Assembly: GCA_942490885.1 (NCBI GenBank)
Contig: CALNYT010000002.1
Span: 2,418,001-2,482,000, forward strand
Source of the DNA: Oceanirhabdus sp942490885
Lineage (GTDB): Bacteria; Bacillota; Clostridia; Clostridiales; Clostridiaceae
Reading direction: 5' to 3'
DNA: 64,000 bases
Positions 49,943-59,641 of the stretch are shown here, one piece after another (the first letter of the stretch is position 1; each line of letters starts with the position of its first letter). Made by a program: the position numbers and the translations under genes. The notes below the pieces were generated by a model. That model was not told the DNA's origin, did no database searches, and saw only the letters and a list, made by a program, of their open reading frames with translations.

Positions 49943-51571
49943 TTATGCACCCTTTTTAAGAGGAAAAAGATGTATTCCAGTTCTATCTGACTGAATTTTA
50001 TTATGTAGCTTATTTATATTATGTGCCATTGCTAATAGAACACTTTCTGCCAAAACATTCTTTTTACCTTTACTTAGATATCTACGAAATCTCATATCCT
50101 GTTTTATCTGTGCAAAAGAGCCTTCGGCCTGAATACTTCGATTCATTCTCAATTCGCAGCCTTCTTCGCTTACAATTCTTTCAAGATTTTCTTTGCGAAG
50201 CATGTTGAATAGCTTTGAAGTTTCAAGATTTTTAACTCTTTCTTCTAGTGGTGTTTTGCAGTTATGTCCTTTTATGCATTTGCTCTTGTAAATACAGTTA
50301 CTGCAGTCCTCAGAAGTATAAATTGTTTTTTCACTTATATAGCCTGTCTTACTTTTTCTTTTTACTATTTTATTTACTGTTAGTTTCTTATTATTTTTAC
50401 AAGTATAATAATCACCAAATTCAGTATAATCCATATTATCTATTCTGCTTATATCATTTTTATATTTCCTTGTTTTTGATATTTCATAATTTGCTGGTTT
50501 AATATATGATAATTGTCCATTCTCTTTAACATAAACATAATTTTCTTCACTCTCGTAACCTGCATCCGCAACAATTTTAAAATACTTAAAGTACAAGAAA
50601 TTCTCCATGCTTTTTATAAATGGAATCAATGTTGTCGTGTCCGTAGGCTGAGGGCCAACAGTAAGCCATACTATATATTCAGAATCTACTCCATGCTGAA
50701 CATTATAACCTGGTTTTAACTGACCATTTTTCATAGCATCTTCTTTCATTCTCATAAAGGTTGCATCTTTATCAGTCTTGGAATAGCTATTACGGTTACC
50801 ACAGGTATGGATTTTCTGTGTATATTCTTTTAACTTACCAAGATACTCCTCAAGTTTTTCAATGGAACGTTGAATAGGAGTTTTTCTTTTGCCACATCCA
50901 TGTACAAATTCTATATTTCTTTCTTGTTTCAATGCATATAGCTTCTTGCGTAGCTTTTTTACATGCTTTATTTTTACCTTGTTCTCGTATACAAGCTTTA
51001 TTCCATACAGTTCTTCACATTCAGCTACGAAATCAGCTAATTTAGAAAGTAATCTCTCCAAATTTTTTGAAACTGATTTTTTCCAAACGAAAGTATACTT
51101 GTTAGCACATGCCTCTATTTTTGTACCATCAATAAATATTGCATCTCCTAATATTTCTCCAATCTTATAAAGAAAATTTGTCATTTCAGCCATAATTATT
51201 TCTGAACAAGGAGCAAAGTGAAGACTACGAAACCTTGCAAAGGTAGAATGATCTGGCACTGGTGAACCTTCTAAAAGATACATGAAATTAACATCTCTTC
51301 TGCAGGAGATTTCCATTTCCCTAGAAGAATAACTACGATTCATGTAAGAATAAAGTACAATCTTCAGCATCTGACGAGGCGTAGCCTGATTTTCCCTTAA
51401 TCGGGAATAAGTCGAATATAAATCTGTTAAATCCATCTCCTCTACAAACTGACTTAGCAAACGCACTGAATCATTATCTGGGATTATATAATCGATATTT
51501 AGTGGAAGTTTTAATTGATAATATCCACGATTTGAAGTATAATTTTTATGTAAATTAATGTATTTAGTCAT
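49943..51571 (-). CDS. IS1182-family transposase
   Basis: This 542-residue DDE transposase is intact. The N-terminal DUF772 region has QATPRQMLKIVLYSYMNRSYSSREMEISCRRDVNFMYLLEGSPVPDHSTFARFR. The first catalytic Asp is in DAIFIDGTKIEACANKYTFVWKK. The second region has FKIVADAGYESEENYVYV. A Cys-rich segment (CSNCIYKSKCIKG) precedes the C-terminal catalytic Glu region with SIQAEGSFAQIKQDMRFRRYLSKG. The ORF fills the IS and no frameshift is seen, so the element could still move. The ribosome binding site on the minus strand is weak. Confidence 0.93.
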   Translation of the reverse strand: MTKYINLHKNYTSNRGYYQLKLPLNIDYIIPDNDSVRLLSQFVEEMDLTDLYSTYSRLRENQATPRQMLKIVLYSYMNRSYSSREMEISCRRDVNFMYLLEGSPVPDHSTFARFRSLHFAPCSEIIMAEMTNFLYKIGEILGDAIFIDGTKIEACANKYTFVWKKSVSKNLERLLSKLADFVAECEELYGIKLVYENKVKIKHVKKLRKKLYALKQERNIEFVHGCGKRKTPIQRSIEKLEEYLGKLKEYTQKIHTCGNRNSYSKTDKDATFMRMKEDAMKNGQLKPGYNVQHGVDSEYIVWLTVGPQPTDTTTLIPFIKSMENFLYFKYFKIVADAGYESEENYVYVKENGQLSYIKPANYEISKTRKYKNDISRIDNMDYTEFGDYYTCKNNKKLTVNKIVKRKSKTGYISEKTIYTSEDCSNCIYKSKCIKGHNCKTPLEERVKNLETSKLFNMLRKENLERIVSEEGCELRMNRSIQAEGSFAQIKQDMRFRRYLSKGKKNVLAESVLLAMAHNINKLHNKIQSDRTGIHLFPLKKGA

Positions 51572-51633
51572 ATATTAATTTTACCATAAGTCTTCCACTC
51601 TTCCGAGTGGGAGATTTATTTTTTACGCAAAAA

Positions 51634-51665
51634 GGCTGTCGCACTAATCTTTTAGTGCGACAGCC
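51634..51665 (-). terminator. Inward-facing terminator at the IS1182 right end
   Basis: Perfect stem GGCTGTCGCACTAA / TTAGTGCGACAGCC with a four-base loop. Read on the minus strand it is followed by TTTTT, so it would shield the transposase from outside transcription. Confidence 0.7.
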
Positions 51666-51684
51666 CCTTTTATTTTATTTGCTC

Positions 51685-51717
51685 AAGTTTGATTATCAAT
51701 TGTTCTTGAGGTATACT
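51685..51717 (+). promoter_or_regulatory. Promoter with dyad operator before the ABC exporter genes
   Basis: TTGATT and TATACT are 17 bases apart. The -35 box lies in a perfect palindrome TTGATTATCAA. The 17-base string AAGTTTGATTATCAATT recurs at 55468-55484 before the esterase gene. It sits just outside the IS1182 right end, so it was not brought by the IS. The rest of the 51718-51919 leader is AT-rich without clear structure. Confidence 0.55.
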
Positions 51718-51919
51718 TGCAATTAAACAAATGTTATTATTTTCATACTAGATATTAGAACTGTGCACTAATTTTATACAGTTTTTTATTTTTGTGTGTA
51801 TCAATTTAAAGATTTAATATTAATGGATTTGTGATTATAGGGGTGATTTTTTCAGAGTCCTTTTATCTTTACATAGAAGAGTAATAGGTAAGTTATATAG
51901 ATAAAGGAGTTGTGAGGAA

Positions 51920-53665
51920 ATGGAGTTTATAAAAAAATTATTTTCTAGCTTGTTTTTTAAATATGCAAAGAAGCAGAAACTTAAGATGAGTATTCTCGGG
52001 ATAGCAATGATAATTACAGTTGGACTACAGATAGTTAGTCCGCAGATTACTAGGTTTTTTCTAGATGCGGCTAAAAATGGTGAAGAATTTAAGCACATTA
52101 TGTATGCAGCAATAATGTTTATAGGGGTAGTAGTTGTCCAACAAATATTCTCACTAATAACAAGATATTTGGGAGAAACAGCTGCTTGGAAAGCTACTAA
52201 TGAAATTCGTATAGATCTTGTGAAACATTGTCTAGGGTTAGATATGACATTCCATAAAGAATATCAATCAGGTGAACTTATTGAGAGAATAGATGGTGAT
52301 GTTTCAGGACTTTTTGGATTATTTTCAGGAGTTGTTTTAAATGTTATAAATAACTTTTTGCTTTTAGTTGGGATTTTAGTAGTTCTACTATTTGAGAATT
52401 GGAGAATTAGTTTAGGACTATGTATATTTGCACTATTTGCAATGTATATTCTCTGGTTTGTTAAAAGGAAAACAGAAGTTCATTGGGAAAGAGCAAGTGA
52501 GATGAATGCTAAATTCTATGGATTTATTGGTGAACAGATTTCAAGTACTGAGGATATTGCTACATGTAATGGAAGAAATCATGTTATGAAAAAGTTTTAT
52601 AAGATTATTAGAAAAATGTTCCCTGTAATAAGAAGAGCAGAGCTAACCTGGGCAAGTATTTGGTCAACTACAACAATAATATTTGCAGTAGGAAACATAA
52701 TAGCTTTAGGATTATCAACTTATCTTTGGAGTAAGGGGGCTATATCTGTTGGTACTGTATATTTGATATTTAATTATACAGAACATTTAAGAAGGCCTAT
52801 AGAACAGATGAAGGTCGATTTACAGGAACTTCAAGTTTCAGGGGCAAGTGTATCAAGAATAAATGAATTATTCAATATAGAAAGTAAACTAGTTAAGGGA
52901 GCAAAAGAACAATGTAACGATAAAAGTGGAACAGTGGAAGTTAAAAATGTATACTTTGAATATGAAGAAGGAGCTGCAGTATTGAATGATATTTCAATTG
53001 ATGTGAAATCTGGTAATATTCTTGGGATTTTAGGGCATACAGGAAGTGGTAAGACAACACTAGCACACTTGCTGGTAAGACTGTATGATGTTACACATGG
53101 ACAAGTCCTTATAAATGGTCAGAATATAAAGTCAATAACATTTGAAGACTTACGAAAGAATATTGCTTATGTTACTCAAGAGGTGCAATTATTCAATGCA
53201 ACTGTTAGAGATAATATAACAATGTTTAATGAAGAAATTGATGATAAAACAATTTTACACATTATAGATGAGCTTGGATTGTCTAAGTGGCTAGATAAGT
53301 TACCTAATGGGTTAGATACAAACTTGGGGTCAAATAGTACAAACTTATCAGCTGGGGAATCTCAATTATTAGCATTTGTAAGAGTTTTCTTAAAGAATCC
53401 ATCAGTTATTATTCTTGATGAGGCAACATCAAGAGTTGATCCTTTAACAGAACAGATGATTGAACGGGCACTAGATAAACTCCTTAAAGAAAGAACATGT
53501 ATAATTATAGCTCATAAATTAAAAACATTAGATAGAGCCCATGAAATATTAGTTCTGGATAAGGGACGTATAATTGAACATGGAAATAGGAAGGATTTAA
53601 TTAAAGATAAAGAATCAACTTATAGTAACTTACTGAACCATGGGATTGAGGAGGTGCTTGTCTAA
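51920..53665 (+). CDS. ABC exporter half-transporter, subunit 1 (consensus NBD)
   Basis: Six hydrophobic helices fill residues 15-320, followed by an ATP-binding domain: Walker A GHTGSGKTT near 372, Q-loop TQEVQLF, signature LSAGESQ near 475, Walker B VIILDEATSRVD with the catalytic Glu, and H-loop IIAHKLKT. The protein is 581 residues. The signature has LSAGE instead of LSGGQ. It overlaps the next gene by one base, and the second subunit has a degenerate site, so they form a heterodimer. The substrate (drug, peptide or lipid) is not evident. GAGGAA precedes the ATG. Confidence 0.92.
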   Translation: MEFIKKLFSSLFFKYAKKQKLKMSILGIAMIITVGLQIVSPQITRFFLDAAKNGEEFKHIMYAAIMFIGVVVVQQIFSLITRYLGETAAWKATNEIRIDLVKHCLGLDMTFHKEYQSGELIERIDGDVSGLFGLFSGVVLNVINNFLLLVGILVVLLFENWRISLGLCIFALFAMYILWFVKRKTEVHWERASEMNAKFYGFIGEQISSTEDIATCNGRNHVMKKFYKIIRKMFPVIRRAELTWASIWSTTTIIFAVGNIIALGLSTYLWSKGAISVGTVYLIFNYTEHLRRPIEQMKVDLQELQVSGASVSRINELFNIESKLVKGAKEQCNDKSGTVEVKNVYFEYEEGAAVLNDISIDVKSGNILGILGHTGSGKTTLAHLLVRLYDVTHGQVLINGQNIKSITFEDLRKNIAYVTQEVQLFNATVRDNITMFNEEIDDKTILHIIDELGLSKWLDKLPNGLDTNLGSNSTNLSAGESQLLAFVRVFLKNPSVIILDEATSRVDPLTEQMIERALDKLLKERTCIIIAHKLKTLDRAHEILVLDKGRIIEHGNRKDLIKDKESTYSNLLNHGIEEVLV

Positions 53666-55443
53666 TGAAAGATAAAAAAGTAGAGACAAATGGTAGAAAG
53701 CTAACTTTGGACCTTATTAAATATAAACCAGGACTGTTTATAATCACAACAATTCTATGGATTATAAAAGACATATTACCTCTTGTGAATGGTTTTGTTA
53801 TTAAAAAGGTATTTGATGTTATAGAGGGAACTTCTTCACTTAATGTTGGAGTACCTGGTCTATTAATGATTATTGCTACAATCGCTTTAATTGAAATAAT
53901 AATATTCCAAGTTGCCTTCAGAACAAAAATAGCATTTGGATATTCAACTACTTCAATAATAAGAAGAAATATTTTGAACTCAATATTAAAAAAGCCTGGA
54001 GGTAAAGCGCTTAATTGCTTATCAGGACATGCGATAAACTCAATACGTGATGATGCTAATCAGGTAAAATCTCTATTAGGATGGATATCATGGCTTGTAG
54101 GTCAGATAATTAGAGCAATAGTAGCGATTATTATTTTATCTACTATAGATATTAAAGTCACATTTTTAGTTTTCCTACCTCTAGTTGTAATTGTATTATT
54201 TGCACAGAAATTTGAAAAGAAAGTTGAAAAGAACAGAGAAAAATCTAGAGAAGCATCCGCGAATGTAACAAGTGTTATAGGAGAAATATTTGAATCAGCT
54301 TTATCAATAAAAGTTTCTGCTGCTGAAGATGATGTGATAAATAGATTAGAAAAGTTAAATAACAAGAGGAGTAGGCTTTCAGTAAAAGATTCTATACTTA
54401 CAACTTTAATTGATTCAATATACAATAATGCAGTGACAATAGGTACAGGCTTAATATTATTGCTCGTTGGTAGATTAATAATGACTGGTAGTTTCTCAAT
54501 AGGAGACTTCGCAATATTCGTATATTACCTGAGTTATGTTACAGATACAATTGAATCGTTAGGAAACTTTATTGTATTTTCTAGACAAACAGGAGTATCC
54601 TTTAAAAGAATGTCAGAGCTAGTTGGTAGTCAAGAAGGAAAGGAATTAACAAAACACAAAGAAATATATTTTAATGAAAAAAATGCTTATAAACATAAAG
54701 AAGTTAATGATAGAGAGAATTTAAAAGTTTCAGATTTAAGAACTCTTGAAATCAAAAGATTGAATCACTGTTATGAAAATTCAATTAATGGAATAATAGA
54801 TATTGAGTTCACTATTAAAAAAGGAGAAGTTACAGTGATTTGTGGTAGAACAGGAGCGGGTAAGAGTACATTAATAAAAAATATCATTGGGCTTATTTCT
54901 TCAGATTCAGGTGAATTATATTGGAACGGAGAAAAAATTGAGAAACCAGGTGAGTTCTTTATTCCACCTATATGTTCATACACACCACAGATTCCTAATC
55001 TATTTAGTGAAACTGTAAGAGAAAATATATTGTTTGGAATTGAAGATAATGAGGAGACTATGAACCAAGCGATATACTCGTCCGTACTAGAGAGTGATAT
55101 CTCTAAACTAGAGGAGGGTTTAGATACAGTTATTGGCTCAAAAGGAGTTAAACTATCAGGAGGGCAGAAGCAGAGAGTTGCAGCTGCAAGGATGTTTGCT
55201 AGAAGAGGAGAATTGTTAGTTTTAGATGATATATCAAGTGCTCTTGATGTTAATACAGAGAAATTATTATGGGAAAGACTTTTCTCAGAGAAAAAACAAA
55301 CATGCCTTATTGTTTCAAATAAGAAAATAGCTATAGAACATGCTGATAATATCATATTGATGAAAGATGGAGTTATTGAAGATCAAGGAAAGTTAGAGGA
55401 GTTATTAAGTAGGAATAATGAATTATTGCAGATAATAGCTTAA
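53665..55443 (+). CDS. ABC exporter half-transporter, subunit 2 (degenerate NBD)
   Basis: This 592-residue protein has six membrane helices (about 25-310) and an ATP-binding domain with Walker A GRTGAGKST near 394 and a consensus signature LSGGQKQRVAAARMF. In Walker B the catalytic Glu is Asp (LLVLDDISSALD), and the H-loop His is replaced by Asn (LIVSNKK). These changes define a degenerate site, as in heterodimeric exporters of the TM287/288 and BmrCD type. Its LSGGQ serves the working site of subunit 1. The two genes are translationally coupled. Confidence 0.92.
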   Translation: MKDKKVETNGRKLTLDLIKYKPGLFIITTILWIIKDILPLVNGFVIKKVFDVIEGTSSLNVGVPGLLMIIATIALIEIIIFQVAFRTKIAFGYSTTSIIRRNILNSILKKPGGKALNCLSGHAINSIRDDANQVKSLLGWISWLVGQIIRAIVAIIILSTIDIKVTFLVFLPLVVIVLFAQKFEKKVEKNREKSREASANVTSVIGEIFESALSIKVSAAEDDVINRLEKLNNKRSRLSVKDSILTTLIDSIYNNAVTIGTGLILLLVGRLIMTGSFSIGDFAIFVYYLSYVTDTIESLGNFIVFSRQTGVSFKRMSELVGSQEGKELTKHKEIYFNEKNAYKHKEVNDRENLKVSDLRTLEIKRLNHCYENSINGIIDIEFTIKKGEVTVICGRTGAGKSTLIKNIIGLISSDSGELYWNGEKIEKPGEFFIPPICSYTPQIPNLFSETVRENILFGIEDNEETMNQAIYSSVLESDISKLEEGLDTVIGSKGVKLSGGQKQRVAAARMFARRGELLVLDDISSALDVNTEKLLWERLFSEKKQTCLIVSNKKIAIEHADNIILMKDGVIEDQGKLEELLSRNNELLQIIA

Positions 55444-55467
55444 ATAGAATTTGCAATCATGTTACAA

Positions 55468-55484
55468 AAGTTTGATTATCAATT
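55468..55484 (+). promoter_or_regulatory. Second copy of the TTGATTATCAA operator-like motif
   Basis: AAGTTTGATTATCAATT is identical to the copy at 51685-51701 and is followed by a similar TCTTGG(A)TAT sequence. It lies 89 bases before the esterase start. The -10 box is less clear here. Confidence 0.5.
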
Positions 55485-55556
55485 TATCTTGGTATTACTG
55501 GAAACTGTGGAGTTGATTTTTTTAGCAATGGGATTAAAAATAAGGGGGACAATACT

Positions 55557-56773
55557 ATGGGAAATAAGTACGAAGTTAAAAGTGAGATAATAGAGAATTT
55601 AAAAAGTCAAATAAATCAAGGTAACTTAAAAGAATTAGATAAGTTTTGGGATAAAGTAGAAAATGAAGGTGCACCATTAATTGAAGAAATAAGTGAGAAC
55701 TCAAGTGAGATGCTTGTTACTTTTTTATATAAGGAAAATAAAGAGACAAAAAATGTTGTTGTAATAGGTAGTATCCCAGGATACAGATACAAGGAAAACA
55801 CCATGGAGAAAATAATAAATACTGATTTATGGTATAAGAGCTATGTTATAATAAACGATGTGAAATTTAAGTATAAGTTTTCAATTAATGATTCTTTAGA
55901 AGAAGAGGATGAAAATAGATTTAACAATACAATTTCAGATTCATTGAATCCTAAAAAGTTTATTTGGGTAAAGGATGAGGATATAGAAGATGATGAAGAG
56001 AGTTATGATTCAGTATTTGAAATGCCAATGGTAAAAGAAGAAAAATGGGTGAAACAAAGATGTAATGATAAAAAAGGGAAGATGGAGTTTATTAGAGTTA
56101 ATAGCAATACTTTAGGTGGTTCAAGGCGTCTGTGGATTTATTTCCGAATGGTTATGAAAAAGAAACTACATCATTCAATCTTGTAGTTTTAACTGATGGT
56201 TTTTGGTATCATAATCTATTATCTGCTCAAAATGTTTTTGATAATCTTATCAATGATAAAAAAGTTGAACCCTTTGTGGTTGTGATGATTGATACTTCCA
56301 GCGAAGATAGATACAATGAATTAACTTGTTCAGATAAAATGAGTGATTTTATCTGTTGTGAGCTAATAAAATGGATAAGAGAAAACTACAATGTAAATGA
56401 AGATGCTGCTAAAACAACTATAGGAGGATTAAGTCTTGGAGGACTTATGGCAGCTTATTTAGCACTTAAACACTCTGAAGTTTTTGGTAATGCTTTGTGT
56501 CAGTCAGGGTCATTTTGATGGAAAGAGGAATGGTTAATTAAAGAATATGAAAAAGAAGAAAAGTGTCCAGTGAGATTCTTTTTAAATGTAGGGTTGTTAG
56601 AGGATAGACCATACGACGATGAGCCAGTAATGATGGATTGTATAAATAAAATGAGAGATGTACTTATTGATAAAGGCTATGAAATGGAGTATCAACAATT
56701 CCAATCTGGACATGACTTCTTATCTTGGGGAGAAACATTAGCTGATGGATTAATCTCATTGATAGGTAAGTAA
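55557..56773 (+). pseudogene. Broken Fes/IroE-like alpha/beta-hydrolase esterase
   Basis: Three in-order pieces form one enterochelin-esterase-like protein of about 405 residues. An N-terminal early-set domain (MGNKYEVKSEIIENL... VVVIGSIPGYRYKEN) runs to SRRLWIYF near 56140. There a T-run is one base short (TATTTCCG instead of TATTTTCCG), shifting the frame into PNGYEKETTSFNLVVLTDG. The catalytic Ser is in GGLSLGGLMAAYL. At 56516-56518 a TGA replaces the Trp codon expected in QSGSFWW. The same frame then continues to the catalytic His in SGHDFLSWGETLADGL. One frameshift plus one nonsense change implies a dead gene unless both are sequence errors. Confidence 0.8.
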
Positions 56774-56806
56774 GAAGTAAGAAAATGAACCAAAGGGGAT
56801 AAAAAT

Positions 56807-57736
56807 ATGAAAAAACGGTCAGATGAATTAAAAACATATAACTTAGGGGAAGCCTTTACATTAGAGAAAACAGAAGATAATAGGGAGTTTTCAATATGGT
56901 ACAATATATACAAAAATTCAAATCCTTTTCATAGATTGAATTGGAGTGAGAATTTGAGTGTAATAGGAGAGAGCGACAACTGCTTCTGGGTAAATCTAAA
57001 TAATTCAAGAATTGGTGGAGTTACTATGCAACCCAATGAAATAATAGGTCTATTTTTAATACCACCATACTCAGATTTATACTATGTACTAGAAAAGTTA
57101 GTGAAGTTACTTTTGCGTTGGTCTGATAGAAGTAAAAAAATATCTACTTATTCAATTTTATCAAATCAAGTTGACTATTATTATAGACTAGGCTTTAAGG
57201 TAGAAGAAAGTAGAAGATGTATGATTAGACCTACTCAAGAGTTTAATGTAACCTGGGATGAAAAATTTATTGTACAATCACCCCAAAAGGAAGATATAAA
57301 GAAAATAACAGAGCTATTATACGAAGCTAAAGTATTTGGCAAAAAAGTTCAAGATAAAGAAATAGATTTGGATTTGAAAGAATGTAAGTTTGTTGAAGAT
57401 TACTATTCTAAAAATTATGATACTGATTTTGTAAATAATGCATCAACAATTATTTACGATAAAGAAGCAAAAGAGGTGATTGGAGTATGTTTAATATCTC
57501 TATGGTCAGGACTACCTAATGTATTTGAAATTGCAGTGAAGCCAAGTTACAGAGGACAAGGTCTTGCAAAGAAAATGGTACAAAGCGCTTTGTCTAAGTT
57601 AAAGGGTGAACATGATTTAGTTAGGTTATTTGTTACCCTTGGAAATCCAGCTGAAAATATATATTACAAACTAGGATTTTTACCAGGAGATACATATTGG
57701 GATATGTATATACCAGCACAAGTTGAAAATAAGTGA
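56807..57736 (+). CDS. Tandem-domain GNAT N-acetyltransferase
   Basis: The 309-residue protein has a degenerate N-terminal GNAT-like half (GGVTMQPNEIIGLFLIPPYSDLYYVLEKLVKLLLRWSDR) and a canonical C-terminal half with VFEIAVKPSYRGQGLAKKMVQSALSKL, where R-G-Q-G-L-A binds acetyl-CoA, then NPAENIYYKLGFLPGD. The substrate is unknown. AAAGGGGAT precedes the ATG. It follows the broken esterase at 33 bases and may have been in the same operon as that gene and the exporter. Confidence 0.87.
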   Translation: MKKRSDELKTYNLGEAFTLEKTEDNREFSIWYNIYKNSNPFHRLNWSENLSVIGESDNCFWVNLNNSRIGGVTMQPNEIIGLFLIPPYSDLYYVLEKLVKLLLRWSDRSKKISTYSILSNQVDYYYRLGFKVEESRRCMIRPTQEFNVTWDEKFIVQSPQKEDIKKITELLYEAKVFGKKVQDKEIDLDLKECKFVEDYYSKNYDTDFVNNASTIIYDKEAKEVIGVCLISLWSGLPNVFEIAVKPSYRGQGLAKKMVQSALSKLKGEHDLVRLFVTLGNPAENIYYKLGFLPGDTYWDMYIPAQVENK

Positions 57737-57741
57737 TTGTA

Positions 57742-57780
57742 TTAAAGGCTTGAATCAAGAATGATTTCAAGTCTTTGATT
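57742..57780 (+). terminator. Imperfect hairpin after the tandem GNAT gene
   Basis: AGGCTTGAATCA pairs imperfectly with TGATTTCAAGTCT, followed by TTGATTGTTCT. It is a weak terminator candidate. Confidence 0.45.
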
Positions 57781-57985
57781 GTTCTAAAAGCATTATAACT
57801 AAGACTTTAGTATATATATTTTCTATATACTAACAATTAAGTTTTGTTTATTCCAATAAAGCACAATCAATATCGGGGAATATGTTAAAAATTATACATT
57901 TATGGTATACTTTACATAGACTTTTAAGAAAAATATGATTAATTAGTAAATAATATTTAAGATTAATGTAACTAGGAGTGATAAA

Positions 57986-58522
57986 ATGAAAATTAATATT
58001 GAAAGTGAAAGACTTATTTTAAGAGAATTAGAAAAAAGTGATAATGAAAAGTTAACTGATATATGTAATCAGCCGCATATTTTGAAGTGGATGCCAGATT
58101 GGGAATCAACTATGGAGGAGATTGATGGTTCTATTCTTTTTTTTCAGAAATGCTATGTTGTAAATGATATCAATAAGAAACCTATATTGCTAGGTATTAC
58201 ATTAAAAGAAAATGATGAGATTATAGGGACGATTGCTTTAGGTCCGAAAGAAGAGGTAAATAATGAAGTAGAGGTGTGCTACTACTTAAGTAAAGAACAT
58301 TGTAATAAAGGTTATATTACTGAAGCAACAAAAGTTATGGTCCAGTGGGGACTTAAAAGATATGATAAGGAATTTATAATGGCTATAGTAGAAATAGATA
58401 ATATTCCTTCTCAAAGAGTAATTGAGAAATCAGGATTCACAAAGATAGATACAAGGGATGTTGAGCATGAGGGGGATATGAAACCATTCTTCTACTATCG
58501 TAAAAATAGGAGTGTAATATAA
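57986..58522 (+). CDS. RimJ/RimL-like GNAT N-acetyltransferase
   Basis: The 178-residue product begins with the hallmark SERLILRELEKSDNEKLTDICNQPHILKWMPDW. The motif A region reads EVEVCYYLSKEHCNKGYITEATKVMVQWGLKR, and DNIPSQRVIEKSGFTKI is the usual C-terminal motif. This subgroup acetylates protein N-termini, small amines or antibiotics, but specificity cannot be read. The start follows TAGGAGTGAT. The upstream 250-base gap is AT-rich, with several TATAAT-like stretches and no clear structure. Confidence 0.88.
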   Translation: MKINIESERLILRELEKSDNEKLTDICNQPHILKWMPDWESTMEEIDGSILFFQKCYVVNDINKKPILLGITLKENDEIIGTIALGPKEEVNNEVEVCYYLSKEHCNKGYITEATKVMVQWGLKRYDKEFIMAIVEIDNIPSQRVIEKSGFTKIDTRDVEHEGDMKPFFYYRKNRSVI

Positions 58523-58584
58523 ATGAAAGTACCAACTTTAGAGCAAGCAATGGAAAAGTTATTTTGGATTGAGAGATTATTTTA
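58523..58584 (+). pseudogene. Short remnant of an HD-domain-type protein
   Basis: An ATG directly after the GNAT stop encodes MKVPTLEQAMEKLFWIERLF and then a stop. The opening VPTLEQAMxxL is typical of small HD-superfamily hydrolases, but nothing follows that belongs to that family. It is a weak call based on 20 codons. Confidence 0.25.
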
Positions 58585-58684
58585 GTGAGAAAATTGGAAA
58601 GTCAATATATAAAGTGTTAGAAGTTGTAGTTGACTCTACTTTTGGTTTTTAGTCAATAAAGTAGAAACTAGGGGTGAGATTAGT

Positions 58685-59597
58685 ATGAAAAATATATTTG
58701 AGAAATTGTTGGCAAATATAGGTGATAATGAATATATCATAAAAGTTACTCAACAAAAAGACCAAGAGTTTAATAAGATATACGATGTGTATGTAATTGA
58801 AACGGAAAATAATAAATATGTAGTAAAAAAAAGCAGTTCAAATTATGAAGCTAGGATATATGAGATACTGTGTAAGTATAAAAATATCTGTGTACCTACA
58901 CTTTTGGGATATATGAAAGATGATAAAGAAGACATGTGGATGATTTTGGAGTATATTAATGGAGATACTATTAATAATGAAGGACTTAATACTTATTGTA
59001 AGTTAGCAAGTGAATTAGGAAGTATACATGGAAAGTTTCTTCAAAGTAGATCAATATAATTCTGAGTATAAATTCTTAAGAAACTCAAACAAAAGAATAG
59101 AAGATAAATTACTCAAAATTTGCGTAATGAATACTCTTGAAAGATATAACATTTCAAATGATGTTTTGAAAAGACTAGGTTCTATTATAAAAATAATTAG
59201 TAATAGACCACTAACATTAATTCAAAATGACTTGCTCCCAATTAATATAATAAAAGAGAAAGAAAAAATTAAAATTATTGATTGGGAACATGGAGCAATA
59301 GGGTGCTATACTACGGATATTGGCAGATTATTAGGGGATTTCCAAAATGATAAGGGGAATTATTGGGTTAATAACGAATGGGAAGAAGAGATTTTAAAAG
59401 TTTATTATATGGAAATATCTAAAAATGATGATTTTATGGTAACATATAAAGAGTTTTTATTTGATTATGAATGTTCAAAGTTAATTAACTATGTTGGCAT
59501 TATATTTGCTTTTGTTATTAATGGATGGGAAGTTACTGATTGGTATAAATTAAATTATGAAAAGATGATTTGTCAATTAGAGTATTTAAAGAAATAA
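58685..59597 (+). pseudogene. Frameshifted APH-family phosphotransferase
   Basis: Two overlapping frames form one aminoglycoside-phosphotransferase-fold kinase of about 300 residues. The N-lobe (NKYVVKKSSSNYEARIYEIL, then MWMILEYINGDTI) is in the first frame to about 59036. One extra base near 59036-59042 (GGAAAGTTTCTTCAAAG) moves reading to the second frame, where FFKVDQYNSEYKFL continues the family pattern. The Brenner motif is LIQNDLLPINIIK (HGD changed to QND) and the metal Asp is in IIDWEHGAIG. With the frameshift the gene is probably inactive. Its substrate is unknown. Confidence 0.7.
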
Positions 59598-59641
59598 GAT
59601 AAGAAGCAAGGGAAAATAAATTTCCCTTGCTTCTTATCTTA
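59595..59641. terminator. Bidirectional terminator between convergent genes
   Basis: A perfect 21-base-pair stem (59595-59615 with 59621-59641, five-base loop) ends both the phosphotransferase and the TetR gene. The TetR stop codon lies in its right arm. Confidence 0.85.

Larger units (their letters stand above)
49766..51667. mobile_element. IS1182-family insertion sequence
   Basis: The 1902-base element has inverted ends GGGGCTGTCGCATTA (left) and the complement of TAGTGCGACAGCCCC (right). One transposase gene lies on the minus strand. Both ends form strong hairpins. Left: 16-bp stem 49769-49808 followed by GTTTTTT. Right: 14-bp stem 51634-51665, followed on the minus strand by CTTTTT. A further hairpin with a long T-run is at 49889-49920. 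No clear target duplication was found. Confidence 0.9.

Noticed and set aside
50023..51170. Several + strand frames opposite the IS1182 transposase
   Set aside because: They are antisense shadows of an intact, well-recognised transposase.
49740..51690. Target site duplication around IS1182
   Set aside because: Flanks (ATAAT on the left, TTTTATT on the right) show no convincing direct repeat.
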